Assembly (NCBI RefSeq): GCF_020400655.1
Contig: NZ_JAINRC010000002.1
Span: 248,001 to 312,000, forward strand
Direction: 5' to 3'
DNA: 64,000 bases
From: Streptomyces spinosus
Lineage (GTDB): Bacteria > Actinomycetota > Actinomycetes > Streptomycetales > Streptomycetaceae
Both the position numbers and the translations under genes were made by a program. The notes beneath the pieces were generated by a model. That model was not told the origin of the DNA. It searched no databases and saw nothing but the letters and a program-made list of their open reading frames with translations. Positions 56,429 through 64,000 of the stretch are shown here, in pieces (position 1 is the first letter of the stretch; every line of letters starts with the position of its first letter).

Positions 56429-57300
56429 GATTCTCCAAGCATCTGCTCGATGAAGGCCCGGGACTCTCGGGGCGTGAGCGCCTGGGCCCGGATCATGCTA
56501 TAGCGCAGGTCGAGGATGCGGATCTGCTTCGGATCGGTCACCGGACGCCCGCTGAACGCGCCCTCGGAGCGACCAACCGCAGTGCCGTCCGCGAACTTCA
56601 GGACCTCGATCAGCCCGCCCGTGCCGAAGTGGTCCTCCGTATCCGTCGGCATCACTTGAATCGCCACGTTCCGCAACTCCCCCAGCTCCAACAAGCGTTC
56701 GAGCTGCCTACGCCACACCATTCTGCCCCCAACCGGACGGCGAAGCGTCACCTCTTCCTGGACGAAACTGAGTGTCGGCGCGGGTGAGCGCTCGAAGATC
56801 GAGCGACGGGCCAGGCGCGCGGCCACCATGCGCTCCGTCTCCTCGTCCGAATGTGCGGGGAGCCACGCACCGAAGAGCGCGCGCATGTGCTCCTCGGTCT
56901 GCAACAGGCCGTGGATGTTGTGGTTGCTGTACAAACCCACCTCGACCGCCTGCGACTCCAACTTGGCGATCTCCCGAACCCTCTTCGGATACCGGACCTT
57001 GGCCACGTCCTCCTTCATCGCCGCGAGCAGCCCACCCGCCCCCAACACCTCGTCCGCCCTGTCCAGGTACTCCGGCCGGGGAATCCGTTTCCCGGCCTCG
57101 ATCTTGTAGACGAGGTCCTCGCCGTATCCCACGGCCTTCCCGAAGTCGCCGGCCCGCATCCCCACCGCCTCGCGCCGCAGCTTCAGCTGCCGCCCCACGG
57201 TGGTGACCACCGCCACGCCCCACTCGTCGTCCGGGTCCACCTCCCACCCCGGCTCGTCAGCCTCGGTCCTCAGCTGCCGGACCTCGCCGTCCACCGCCAT
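56425..57300 (-). CDS. XRE-family regulator with DUF5753
   Basis: The 291-residue product has a helix-turn-helix at about 35-90 (VGRQLKLRREAVGMRAGDFG, KAVGYGEDLVYKIEAGKRIP, RPEYLDRADEVLGA), then the DUF5753 domain (about 110-290). Typical parts are VEVGLYSNHNIHGLLQTEEH, ARLARRSIFERSPAPTLSFV, EEVTLRRPVGGRMVWRRQLE and VAIQVMPTDTEDHFGTGG. It is the WhiJ-like DNA-binding partner of the downstream DUF397 gene. ATG 57300 has GGAGGGG 7 nt upstream. It is divergent from a frameshifted HTH gene; a dyad symmetry lies in the gap and may be its operator. Confidence 0.92.
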   Translation of the reverse strand: MAVDGEVRQLRTEADEPGWEVDPDDEWGVAVVTTVGRQLKLRREAVGMRAGDFGKAVGYGEDLVYKIEAGKRIPRPEYLDRADEVLGAGGLLAAMKEDVAKVRYPKRVREIAKLESQAVEVGLYSNHNIHGLLQTEEHMRALFGAWLPAHSDEETERMVAARLARRSIFERSPAPTLSFVQEEVTLRRPVGGRMVWRRQLERLLELGELRNVAIQVMPTDTEDHFGTGGLIEVLKFADGTAVGRSEGAFSGRPVTDPKQIRILDLRYSMIRAQALTPRESRAFIEQMLGES

Positions 57301-57507
57301 GCGCGCGCCCCTCCGTCGTGCCGCCTCGTACCAGCCACGCCCTACCCGTACGCGACGCTGGAACAAGCCCGGACACCACCGGACAACGACAGGACGGTCA
57401 CCGGGACCTGACCGCCCGCGCCCCGGTCCGACCTGCGCTCCCTATGCACTACCCACTGGGGAGAAAGGACCCCGCCAAGCCCCACCCCTCCCTCCCGCCG
57501 GGCAAAC

Positions 57508-57523
57508 TCACTCCCGCGAGTGA
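57508..57523. promoter_or_regulatory. dyad symmetry in XRE/HTH divergent region
   Basis: TCACTC-CCGC-GAGTGA is a perfect palindrome in the 371-nt gap. A TAGGCT -10-like box lies downstream (about 57564) and may serve the plus-strand gene at 57672. The rest of the gap shows nothing. Confidence 0.55.
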
Positions 57524-57671
57524 ATATGCCAAGTGGGCTGGATTCGCGGCCGGTTGGCTGCCCTAGGCTCAGCACCAGCAGCACACAGGCATCCCCAGAC
57601 ATGGGACGGCCCTCGCCGGGACTGGCATCCCATGCGAGGGCCTGACCACCGAGGAAGAAAGCCGCTTCCCG

Positions 57672-58603
57672 ATGGACACCGAAAACCCTAGCGCGACCTC
57701 GTCCGCCCCGTCCCGTATCCGGGGCAAGAACCACCCTGAAGGGCACCGGCCCGCCGGCGTCACGCACGACCACGTCCGCCACACCGAGAACTTCACGGTG
57801 ATCGGCAACGACCTGGCCCAGCACCCGGAACTGTCCCTGCTCGCCATCGGACTGGCCTGCTACATCCAGTCGGTCCGGCCGGGCACCGCCGTGGACATCA
57901 AGACCCTCGCGGCCCGCTTCCCCGAGGGCCCGACCCGTATCGCCGCCGCTCTGCGGGAGCTGGAAGCGCACGGCTACCTGCGCCCACCCGCGAGCGCACG
58001 CCCACCGGCCGGATCGTGACCCGCACGGTCTCCTGCAACCGGCCCGGCCACCACGCCGCCCGGGAGACGACCGCCCGCAGGTCGGCCACCCCGCGCACGT
58101 CCCCCGACGAGCCCGCGCCACGCAAGCGCCGCCTGCCCGCGGTGCCCCAGCCGTCGTTCCCCGCCGCCGTCCTGCTCCGGACAGCCCTCGACGTCCTCGC
58201 CGGCCTGCGCCGCCACGACCCCCGCCTGCTGCTGTCCGTCACCGACGCCGAGCACCTCGCCCCCGGCGTGGCGGCCTGGCTGGAACGCGACCTCACCCCC
58301 GCCGCCGTACGGCACGCCCTGACCGCGAACCTGCCGGACGAGCCCCTGATCCGCCCGGCCGCCTTCCTGGCCCACCGCCTGGCCGCCCAGCTGCCGCCCC
58401 TGCCGCCGCTCCGGCCACCGGCCGCACCGGCACCGGCGCCCCGGCATCCTCTCCAGACCTGCGACGGCTGTGACCGCGCCTTCCGGGCGCCTGAACCGGG
58501 CCGGTGCCGCGACTGCCGGTCCGATCCGCTTCCCGGAGGCCGCCTAGCATGGGAGCGACGATCCTTGCCCCTGGGCACAGACGACGAGGAGCGAGCGCCA
58601 TGA
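57672..58603 (+). pseudogene. helix-turn-helix protein broken by a one-base frameshift
   Basis: The first part (57672 to about 57982) encodes HDHVRHTENFTVIGNDLAQH, LSLLAIGLACYIQSVRPGTA, VDIKTLAARFPEGPTRIAAA and LRELEAHGYLR, a winged helix of a common Streptomyces family. Just after YLR the frame is lost (stop at 58017-58019). The continuing frame (TRTVSCNRPGHHAA ... LLRTALDVLAGLRRHDPRLL ... CDGCDRAFRAPEPGRCRDC) is its normal C-terminal part with zinc-ribbon-like Cys pairs. The base lost is one G in a CGCCGC-type run near 57982. Sequencing error is possible. The downstream frame ends in ATGA with the next gene. Confidence 0.8.
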
Positions 58604-59043
58604 CCATCGCCCCGGACAACGCGCGGCAGGGCGCCTCCCACGTGTACCGGGCCATGCGCGACTTCGTGGAGTCCACCGACGGCACCCTCCCCGGCAAGTC
58701 CGACTCGGAGACGGCCCGCCGTCCCGTCCTGTCCGGGAAACAGTTGCCACTCGTCGCGCATGAGCGGCCGGAAGCCGGAAAGATCTTCGTGTGGACATCC
58801 CCGAACCCCATCACCGGCTTCTCGCGGACGTCGTCGCCGTGGGCGGCCCGTACGGCCTGGTCCTGGCCGGCGGCTACGCCCTCCAGGCGCACGGACTGCT
58901 CCGCCGCCCGCACGCCGACCTGGACTTCGCCACCGAGAGCGCCGAGGCGATGGAGCACATCGCCGGTGCCGTCGGCGCGGCCCTGGAGGCGCGGGGGCGG
59001 CGGGTGCGGGCCGGCGCGGTCACCGCGCGCACCGCGCAGCTGA
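58600..59043 (+). CDS. hypothetical protein, C-terminus doubtful
   Basis: ATG 58600 (GGAG 8 nt upstream) opens MTIAPDNARQGASHVYRAMR, DFVESTDGTLPGKSDSETAR, RPVLSGKQLPLVAHERPEAG, KIFVW, which looks like real protein. From about 58795 the frame lies entirely inside the nucleotidyltransferase gene in another frame and becomes Arg/Ser/Pro-rich, so the last ~80 residues are likely a readthrough of a truncated gene. It starts 4 nt into the previous stop (ATGA), suggesting coupling to the frameshifted HTH gene. It may be a partner of the nucleotidyltransferase, but no antitoxin family was recognised. Confidence 0.45.
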   Translation: MTIAPDNARQGASHVYRAMRDFVESTDGTLPGKSDSETARRPVLSGKQLPLVAHERPEAGKIFVWTSPNPITGFSRTSSPWAARTAWSWPAATPSRRTDCSAARTPTWTSPPRAPRRWSTSPVPSARPWRRGGGGCGPARSPRAPRS

Positions 59044-59483
59044 CGGTCACGGACCCGCCGACCGGCGAGCCGTGCGCGCTCGCGCTGCACAAGGAGGCGT
59101 TCTGGCAGCCGCCGGAACTGACCGCGTACGGTCCGGCGCTCTCCCTGGCGGACGCCGTGGGCACGAAGATCCGCGCCCTGTACGACCGGGGCGCCGCCGT
59201 GGACCTCATCGACGCGCAGGCCGCGGCGGCCCGGTTCTCCCTGCCCGCCCTGGAGGAACTGGGCCGCCGGCACGCCCATGACCCGTTCGACCTGACGACC
59301 CTGCAGTCCCGGCTGACGGGCACGGACTTCTACTCCGACCGGGACTTCCTCCGCCACGGGCTGGACGAGCCCGCCGTCGCCGCCCTGCGGGCCTGGGCCC
59401 AGTACTGGTCCGACGACATCGCGGAGCGGCTGCTGGAGGAGGGCGCCTCCCCGGACACCGAAACGGACGGGCAGGGGGAATGA
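58791..59483 (+). CDS. AbiEii-like nucleotidyltransferase
   Basis: The 230-residue product has the AbiEii/AbiGii toxin-family nucleotidyltransferase signature: YGLVLAGGYALQAHGLLRRP followed by HADLDFAT (GG...DxD), then a strand with GEPCALALHKEAFW and the later SLADAVGTKIRALYDRGAAV, DLIDAQA. A C-terminal helical region completes it (DPFDLTTLQSRLTG). In type IV toxin-antitoxin systems such enzymes add nucleotides to tRNA or proteins. The antitoxin gene abiEi is not recognisable next to it. GTG 58791 has GGAA 9 nt upstream. The gene lies in an accessory insert between metG and aspS. Confidence 0.85.
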   Translation: MDIPEPHHRLLADVVAVGGPYGLVLAGGYALQAHGLLRRPHADLDFATESAEAMEHIAGAVGAALEARGRRVRAGAVTARTAQLTVTDPPTGEPCALALHKEAFWQPPELTAYGPALSLADAVGTKIRALYDRGAAVDLIDAQAAAARFSLPALEELGRRHAHDPFDLTTLQSRLTGTDFYSDRDFLRHGLDEPAVAALRAWAQYWSDDIAERLLEEGASPDTETDGQGE

Positions 59484-59527
59484 GCCCGATCAGCTGACGC
59501 AAGCCGTCACCGGGCCCGGAAACGGCT

Positions 59528-59573
59528 GTGCGCGCCGACCGTCCGGAGCGAGTCGGGACGGATCGGCGCGCAC
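59528..59573. terminator. bidirectional terminator before aspS
   Basis: GTGCGCGCCGACCGTCC (59528-59544) pairs with 59556-59573 with a single bulge. It lies between the convergent nucleotidyltransferase and aspS genes. Confidence 0.85.
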
Positions 59574-59595
59574 GGCCGGGCGCTTGCCCGGTTGC

Positions 59596-61359
59596 CTACT
59601 TGGGCTGCGGCTTCCGGATGGTCAGGTGCAGCTCGCGCAGGCGGGACTCGTCCAGCTCGGTCGGGGCACCCATCATCAGGTCCTGGGCGTTGCCGTTCAG
59701 CGGGAAGGCGATCGTCTCGCGGATGTTGGGCTCGTCCGCGAGGAGCATGACGATCCGGTCCACGCCCGGGGCGATGCCACCGTGCGGCGGGGCGCCGAAG
59801 CGGAACGCGCGCAGCATGCCCGCGAACTTCTCCTCGACGGTCTCCCGGTCGTAGCCCGCGATCTCGAAGGCCTTGAGCATGATCTCCGGGTCGTGGTTCC
59901 GGATCGCGCCGGAGGACAGCTCGACGCCGTTGCAGACGATGTCGTACTGCCAGCCCAGGACGTCCAGCGGGTCCTGGGTCTGGAGGGCCTCCAGGCCGCC
60001 CTGCGGCATCGAGAAGGGGTTGTGGGAGAAGTCGATCCCGCCGGTCTCCTCGTCCTTCTCGTACATCGGGAAGTCGACGATCCAGCAGAAGCGGAACACG
60101 CCCTCCTCGAAGTGGCCCGCGCGCTTGGCCGCCTCCACGCGGACCGCGCCCATGATCTTCGAGACCTCGTCGTACTCACCGGCGCCGAAGAAGACGGCGT
60201 GGCCGGGAGCGAGGGAGAGGCGCTTGGTCAGCTCGGCGACGTTCGCCTCGGTGAGGAACTTCGCGATCGGGCCGGAGAGCGAGCCGTCCTCGGCCACGCG
60301 CACCCAGGCCAGGCCCTTGGCGCCCTGCTCGACGGCGTACTCACCGAGCTGGTCGAAGAACTTGCGGGGCTGCGCGGAGACGTCCGGAACCGGCAGCGCG
60401 CGCACGTGCTTGCCGGCGAAGGCCTTGAACTCCGAGCCCTCGAAGACGTCGGTGATGTCGACCAGCTCCAGCTTGGCGCGCAGGTCCGGCTTGTCCGAGC
60501 CGTACTTCAGCATCGCCTCACGGAACGGGATGCGCGGGAACGGGGAGGTGACGTGGCGGCCGCCGCCGAACTCCTCGAACAGCTCCGTCATGAGCTTCTC
60601 GATCGGCTGGAAGACGTCCTCCTGCTCGACGAAGCTCATCTCGACGTCGAGCTGGTAGAACTCGCCGGGCGAGCGGTCGGCGCGGGCGTCCTCGTCACGG
60701 AAGCAGGGCGCGATCTGGAAGTAGCGGTCGAAGCCCGAGATCATCAGCAGCTGCTTGAACTGCTGCGGAGCCTGGGGCAGCGCGTAGAACTTGCCCGGGT
60801 GCACCCGGGAGGGGACCACGTAGTCGCGGGCGCCCTCGGGGGAGGTGGCGGACAGGATCGGCGTCGCCATCTCGTTGAAGCCCATCGCCGACATCTTCTG
60901 GCGGATCGCGGAGATCACGGCCGTGCGCAGCATGATGTTGCGGTGCATGCGCTCGCGGCGCAGGTCCAGGAAGCGGTACTCCAGGCGCCGCTCCTCGTTG
61001 ACCCCGTCCTCGGTGTTGATGGTGAAGGGCAGGGGCTGCGCCGCACCGAGCAGCTCGACCTCGGCGACCTCCACCTCGATCTCGCCGGTGGGCAGGTCGG
61101 GGTTCACGTTCTCGGTTCCACGTGAAACAACGCGGCCGTCGACACGAACCGAGGACTCCTTGGAGATCTTGTCCAGGGCCTCGTACGCCGGGGTGCCCGG
61201 GCGCGCGACCAGCTGCGTGATGCCGTAGTGGTCACGGAGATCGATGAAGAGGATGCCGCCCAGGTCGCGCCGATTGTGCAGCCAGCCACTCAGCCGGACG
61301 TCGGTGCCGACGTCAGAGGCGCGGAGCTGGCCGCAGGTGTGGGACCTGTACCGATGCAT
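59596..61359 (-). CDS. aspS: aspartyl-tRNA synthetase
   Basis: The 587-residue class IIb synthetase is complete and of bacterial type. The N-terminal OB-fold anticodon domain ([20 protein letters not shown]) is followed by the catalytic domain with motif 1 ([20 protein letters not shown]), motif 2 ([20 protein letters not shown]), the GAD insertion (about 290-420), and motif 3 ([20 protein letters not shown]). It attaches Asp to tRNA-Asp. ATG 61359 is the natural start. Unusually, two very rare codons (GTT TCA) occur together at 61115-61128, exactly where a parS-like motif lies. The gene is monocistronic. Confidence 0.98.
   Translation of the reverse strand: MHRYRSHTCGQLRASDVGTDVRLSGWLHNRRDLGGILFIDLRDHYGITQLVARPGTPAYEALDKISKESSVRVDGRVVSRGTENVNPDLPTGEIEVEVAEVELLGAAQPLPFTINTEDGVNEERRLEYRFLDLRRERMHRNIMLRTAVISAIRQKMSAMGFNEMATPILSATSPEGARDYVVPSRVHPGKFYALPQAPQQFKQLLMISGFDRYFQIAPCFRDEDARADRSPGEFYQLDVEMSFVEQEDVFQPIEKLMTELFEEFGGGRHVTSPFPRIPFREAMLKYGSDKPDLRAKLELVDITDVFEGSEFKAFAGKHVRALPVPDVSAQPRKFFDQLGEYAVEQGAKGLAWVRVAEDGSLSGPIAKFLTEANVAELTKRLSLAPGHAVFFGAGEYDEVSKIMGAVRVEAAKRAGHFEEGVFRFCWIVDFPMYEKDEETGGIDFSHNPFSMPQGGLEALQTQDPLDVLGWQYDIVCNGVELSSGAIRNHDPEIMLKAFEIAGYDRETVEEKFAGMLRAFRFGAPPHGGIAPGVDRIVMLLADEPNIRETIAFPLNGNAQDLMMGAPTELDESRLRELHLTIRKPQPK
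61115..61128. promoter_or_regulatory. parS-like ParB binding site inside aspS
   Basis: GTTCCACGTGAAAC differs from the Streptomyces parS consensus GTTTCACGTGAAAC at one base. It is read on the aspS strand as GTT TCA CGT GGA AC, codons rarely used in this genome. Confidence 0.75.
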
Positions 61360-61510
61360 CGTCGTTCATCCAGTCTTTGCGGATCGGGTGTCGCCAGGCG
61401 GGTACGGCCTAGGCCATCCCAAGGGTACCGGGCACCCCAAGATCGGCTCCCCACCATTACCGTCCGCACCGCTCGCGCGTCTACGGTGGCAGGCTCCGCA
61501 CACCTCTCCC

Positions 61511-61522
61511 TAAAGTGGGGCA
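61511..61522 (+). promoter_or_regulatory. -10 box of probable leaderless promoter
   Basis: TAAAGT (61511-61516) lies 6 nt before the ATG at 61523. Confidence 0.45.
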
Positions 61523-63673
61523 ATGCGTACAGGTGAGCCGCTGCCGTCCGTGGAGGAGGTCCTCGCCTCCCTCGCGACCGGTCTCTGGCACTGGGACACC
61601 GACACCGGGCTGGTCACCGTGGACGCCGAGGCGGCGCGGCTGCTCGGCCTGCCGGCGGAGCCCGCCACCCTGACGGAGGCGCAGACCCGGGCCCGTTTCC
61701 ATCCGGTCGACTGGAACGAGATCACCGGCGTGGTGCGGCTGGCCGTCGCCGAGGGCACCCTCGCCGAGGTGCGCATCCGGATCATGGACGGGGACGGCAA
61801 CATCGTGCGGATCGTCCGCAGCCGGTCGAAGCCGTCCTTCGACCCCGAGCGGCACGCGTACGAGCTGATCGGCACCCTCCAAGAGGTGACCGACCCGGCC
61901 CCGGGCACGGCGGCCGGCCGTAGCGCGGTCACCGGGGACTGGCGGCGCTCCCGGGAGGCGTTCCTGCTGGACGCGGGCCGGGCGCTGGCGGAGGCCCGGT
62001 CCACGGCGGAGGTGCTGCGGGTCGCGGGCGCCCTGTCGATGCCGGGGTTCTCGCCTGACGGGCTCGTGGTGTTCGGCGTCGAGGGCGACCGGCTGACGGT
62101 CACCGGCCAGCACGGGCACACCCCCGCCGACATGGGCCCCTTCTCGAACATGCCGCTGGCCACCGACTACCCGGCGGCCGAGGTCGTCCGCACGGGCCGC
62201 GCGGTCTACCTGTCCTCGCCCGAGGCGTACCGGGACCGCTACCCGGCGACCTGGCCGCTCGCCCGGCACTTCGGGCGCCGCTCCTGGGCATTCCTGCCGC
62301 TCACGGCCGGCGGGCGCACGATGGGCGCCTGGATGGCCGCCTTCACCTATCCCGTGGCGTTCACCCCGGACGAGCGCGCGGTCCTGACGACGGTCGCCCG
62401 GATGCTCGCCCAGGCGCTGTCCCGGGCCGGCGCCGCCGAGTCCGCGCGCGAGCTGACGGAGGGTCTCCAGCGCTCCATGCTGCCCTCGCTCGGCCCCGAG
62501 ATCCCGGGGATGCGGGTGGCCGCCCGCTACATCCCGACCGGCGGCGGACTCCAGGTCGGCGGCGACTGGTACGACATGATCCCGTTGCCCTCCGGCCGCT
62601 TCGCCCTGGTCATAGGGGACGTCCAGGGCCATGACGTGCGCGCGGCCGGCCTGATGGGACAGCTGCGGATCGCGCTGCGCGCCTACGCCTCCGAGGGGCA
62701 CCGCCCGGACGCCGTCCTCTCCCGCGCCTCCCGCTTCCTGCACGGTCTCACCGACGGCCCCGGGGAGGACGGGCTGGCCGACCTCCGCTTCGCGACCTGC
62801 CTGTACGTGGAGGCCGACCCGCCGACCGGCCGGCTGGAGATGGCCCGCGCCGGGCACCCGGACCCGGTGATCCGGATGACGGACGGCACGGTGATGACCC
62901 GGCCGACGGCGGGCGGGCTGCCGCTGGGTCTCGATCCGGACGCCGACTACCCGAGGACCCGGTTCACGCTGGAACCCGGCGAGACGCTGATGCTGTGCAC
63001 CGACGGCCTGATCGAGACCGGCGGGCACGACATGGAGAGCGGCTGGCGCCGGCTGCGCGCGATCCTGGAGGACCACGAGGGCGACCTGGAGTCCCTCGCC
63101 GACGCGCTGGTGCAGGGCGTGCACGGGCCGTCCTCGCACCACACCACCGGCCCGCTGGCCGACCGCCGCGAGGACGACATCGCGCTGCTGCTGCTGGGCC
63201 GGCCGGGAGAGGGCCGCGGGCGCGGCGGCACCGTCGCCGTGCGGCCGGTGGTGCGGCGCACGCTGCTGTCGGTGGCGCAGGACGAGCCGGAGCGGATCGC
63301 CGAGGCCCGCCAGCACCTGCGCGGACTGCTGCACGACTGGACGTCGGCCGAGCAGGTGGACTCGGCGGTGCTGCTGGTCTCGGAGATGGTCACCAACGTG
63401 CTGGTGCACACCGACGCCGACGCGGTGCTGCTCGCGGAGGTCATGGGCGAGGGTCCCGGGCGGCGGCTGCGGGTGGAGGTCTTCGACACCGGCGACGACC
63501 TCCCGCACAAGCGCCGCCCCGGTGAACTGGCCTCCTCCGGGCGGGGCCTGATGCTGATCGAACTCCTCGCGGACGGCTGGGGGGTGGACCCTCGGGGCGA
63601 GGGCAAGAGCATCTGGTTCGAGCTCTACGAACCGGGTGGCTCGGGGGCCGGCGCGTCGCGGGACGTGGCCTGA
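61523..63673 (+). CDS. PAS-GAF-PP2C-HATPase multi-domain phosphatase/kinase
   Basis: The 716-residue protein combines four domains: PAS-like (about 8-120, LATGLWHWDTDTGLVTVDAE), GAF (about 150-310, ALSMPGFSPDGLVVFGVEGD), SpoIIE-type PP2C (about 330-560: VGGDWYDMIP, IGDVQGHDVRAAGLM, AGHPDPVIRM, LMLCTDGLIE, EDDIALLLL) and an RsbW-like HATPase (about 590-705: LLVSEMVTNVLVHTDADA, FDTGDDLP, GRGLMLIELLADGW). Fusing phosphatase and anti-sigma kinase in one chain gives a self-contained switch for a STAS protein. It is the third such phosphatase in the window. ATG 61523 looks leaderless. Its 3' end overlaps the AI-2E gene by 49 nt. Confidence 0.94.
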   Translation: MRTGEPLPSVEEVLASLATGLWHWDTDTGLVTVDAEAARLLGLPAEPATLTEAQTRARFHPVDWNEITGVVRLAVAEGTLAEVRIRIMDGDGNIVRIVRSRSKPSFDPERHAYELIGTLQEVTDPAPGTAAGRSAVTGDWRRSREAFLLDAGRALAEARSTAEVLRVAGALSMPGFSPDGLVVFGVEGDRLTVTGQHGHTPADMGPFSNMPLATDYPAAEVVRTGRAVYLSSPEAYRDRYPATWPLARHFGRRSWAFLPLTAGGRTMGAWMAAFTYPVAFTPDERAVLTTVARMLAQALSRAGAAESARELTEGLQRSMLPSLGPEIPGMRVAARYIPTGGGLQVGGDWYDMIPLPSGRFALVIGDVQGHDVRAAGLMGQLRIALRAYASEGHRPDAVLSRASRFLHGLTDGPGEDGLADLRFATCLYVEADPPTGRLEMARAGHPDPVIRMTDGTVMTRPTAGGLPLGLDPDADYPRTRFTLEPGETLMLCTDGLIETGGHDMESGWRRLRAILEDHEGDLESLADALVQGVHGPSSHHTTGPLADRREDDIALLLLGRPGEGRGRGGTVAVRPVVRRTLLSVAQDEPERIAEARQHLRGLLHDWTSAEQVDSAVLLVSEMVTNVLVHTDADAVLLAEVMGEGPGRRLRVEVFDTGDDLPHKRRPGELASSGRGLMLIELLADGWGVDPRGEGKSIWFELYEPGGSGAGASRDVA

Positions 63674-64000
63674 CGTCCGCGCAGTTCCCGGACGGCGCCG
63701 AAGGCCGCCGCGGTCAGCGGGACCGCGAGGAGCATGCCGAGGATGCCCGCGACCGAGGCGCCCGCGGTGATGGTGAGCAGCACGGCGGCCGGGTGCATCT
63801 GCACGGTCCGGCTCTGGATCACCGGTTGCAGCACGTGCCCTTCCAGCACCTGCACCGCGAGCACCACCCCGAGCGCCCACAGCGCGATGACGAAGCCCCG
63901 GTCGGCCAGGGTGACCAGCACGGCCACCGCGCCGGAGAGGAAGGCGCCGAGGTAGGGGATGTACGCGCCGACGAAGACGAGCGCGCCGAGCCCGATCGCA
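63625..64000 (-). CDS. AI-2E family transporter (5' end beyond window)
   Basis: Only the C-terminal ~125 residues are visible, running off the right edge. They include VGAYIPYLGAFLSGAVAVLV, then ALWALGVVLAVQVLEGHVLQ, PVIQSRTVQMHPAAVLLTIT, AGASVAGILGMLLAVPLTAA. This is the typical last helices of the AI-2 exporter-like (DUF20/PerM) family, named after E. coli TqsA. Function in Streptomyces is unproven; many members are general small-molecule exporters. The stop (TAG, 63625-63627) lies inside the convergent phosphatase gene, so the two overlap by 49 nt. Confidence 0.9.
   Translation of the reverse strand, partial: AIGLGALVFVGAYIPYLGAFLSGAVAVLVTLADRGFVIALWALGVVLAVQVLEGHVLQPVIQSRTVQMHPAAVLLTITAGASVAGILGMLLAVPLTAAAFGAVRELRGRQATSRDAPAPEPPGS

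Noticed and set aside
57301..57671. Possible small gene in the gap upstream of the frameshifted HTH gene
   Set aside because: Available frames are short and Pro/Arg-rich without ribosome binding site or family resemblance.

Overview
The window is high-GC actinobacterial chromosome, almost certainly Streptomyces. Codon third positions are strongly G/C, many genes start with GTG or TTG behind GGAGG-type ribosome binding sites, several promoters look leaderless, and there are many Streptomyces hallmarks: an LAxTG cell-wall protein, a SigB-like sigma factor with an RsbW-like kinase, SpoIIE-type phosphatases, an XRE(DUF5753)/DUF397 pair, an SCO5918-family protein and a parS-like site inside aspS. 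metG and aspS at the right-hand end suggest the core chromosome, probably within reach of oriC. No rRNA, tRNA, insertion sequence, prophage or CRISPR array was found.

Layout. 1-6.3 kb: secreted or cell-wall Ig-like proteins and a SUKH-4 protein. 6.5-12.3 kb: a SigE-family ECF sigma factor with a membrane protein, then a general-stress cluster (HdeD-like protein, a broken CBS protein, a small hydrophobic protein, an RsbW-like kinase and a SigB-like sigma factor). 12.4-15.6 kb: amino-acid permease and nitrilase-superfamily amidohydrolase, divergent from a GntR/FCD regulator. 15.6-22.8 kb: PAS/GAF/PP2C phosphatase, SDR, DUF2267, an intact CBS protein, MerR regulator, cold-shock protein and DEAD-box helicase. 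23-29.2 kb: NDH-like oxidoreductase, an ECF41-type sigma factor and SnoaL protein, a stand-alone ctaD, and two L,D-transpeptidase relics lying back to back. 29.2-37.1 kb: glycerol facilitator, atypical SDR, 2OG oxygenase, DUF4142, GH13 glucosidase, an ArsR regulator with a cobalamin riboswitch driving a Ni/Co transporter, and a nucleoside hydrolase. 37.4-47.5 kb: PknH-like sensor-domain protein, an XRE-TPR regulator divergent from a tiny secreted peptide, a degenerate tandem array, a beta-propeller protein, a possible caspase-like pseudoenzyme and a membrane PP2C phosphatase. 47.5-56.2 kb: MocR regulator/hydrolase pair, EEP nuclease, FUSC transporter, VWA protein and metG. 56.2-59.5 kb: an accessory insert (DUF397, XRE, a frameshifted HTH gene, an AbiEii-like nucleotidyltransferase). 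59.6-64 kb: aspS, a PAS/GAF/PP2C/HATPase phosphatase and an AI-2E transporter.

Themes. Stress signalling is over-represented: three PP2C-type phosphatases, two RsbW-type ATPase domains, one SigB-like and two ECF sigma factors, yet no STAS anti-anti-sigma gene. Several divergent gene pairs have visible operators (GntR, MocR, XRE-TPR, ArsR). The most system-like candidate is the XRE-TPR receptor and divergent secreted micropeptide at 38.25-39.9 kb, which resembles RRNPP peptide signalling. The clearest regulatory RNAs are the cobalamin riboswitch at 34.9-35.0 kb and a hairpin sequestering the Shine-Dalgarno of the DEAD-box helicase at 20.9 kb.
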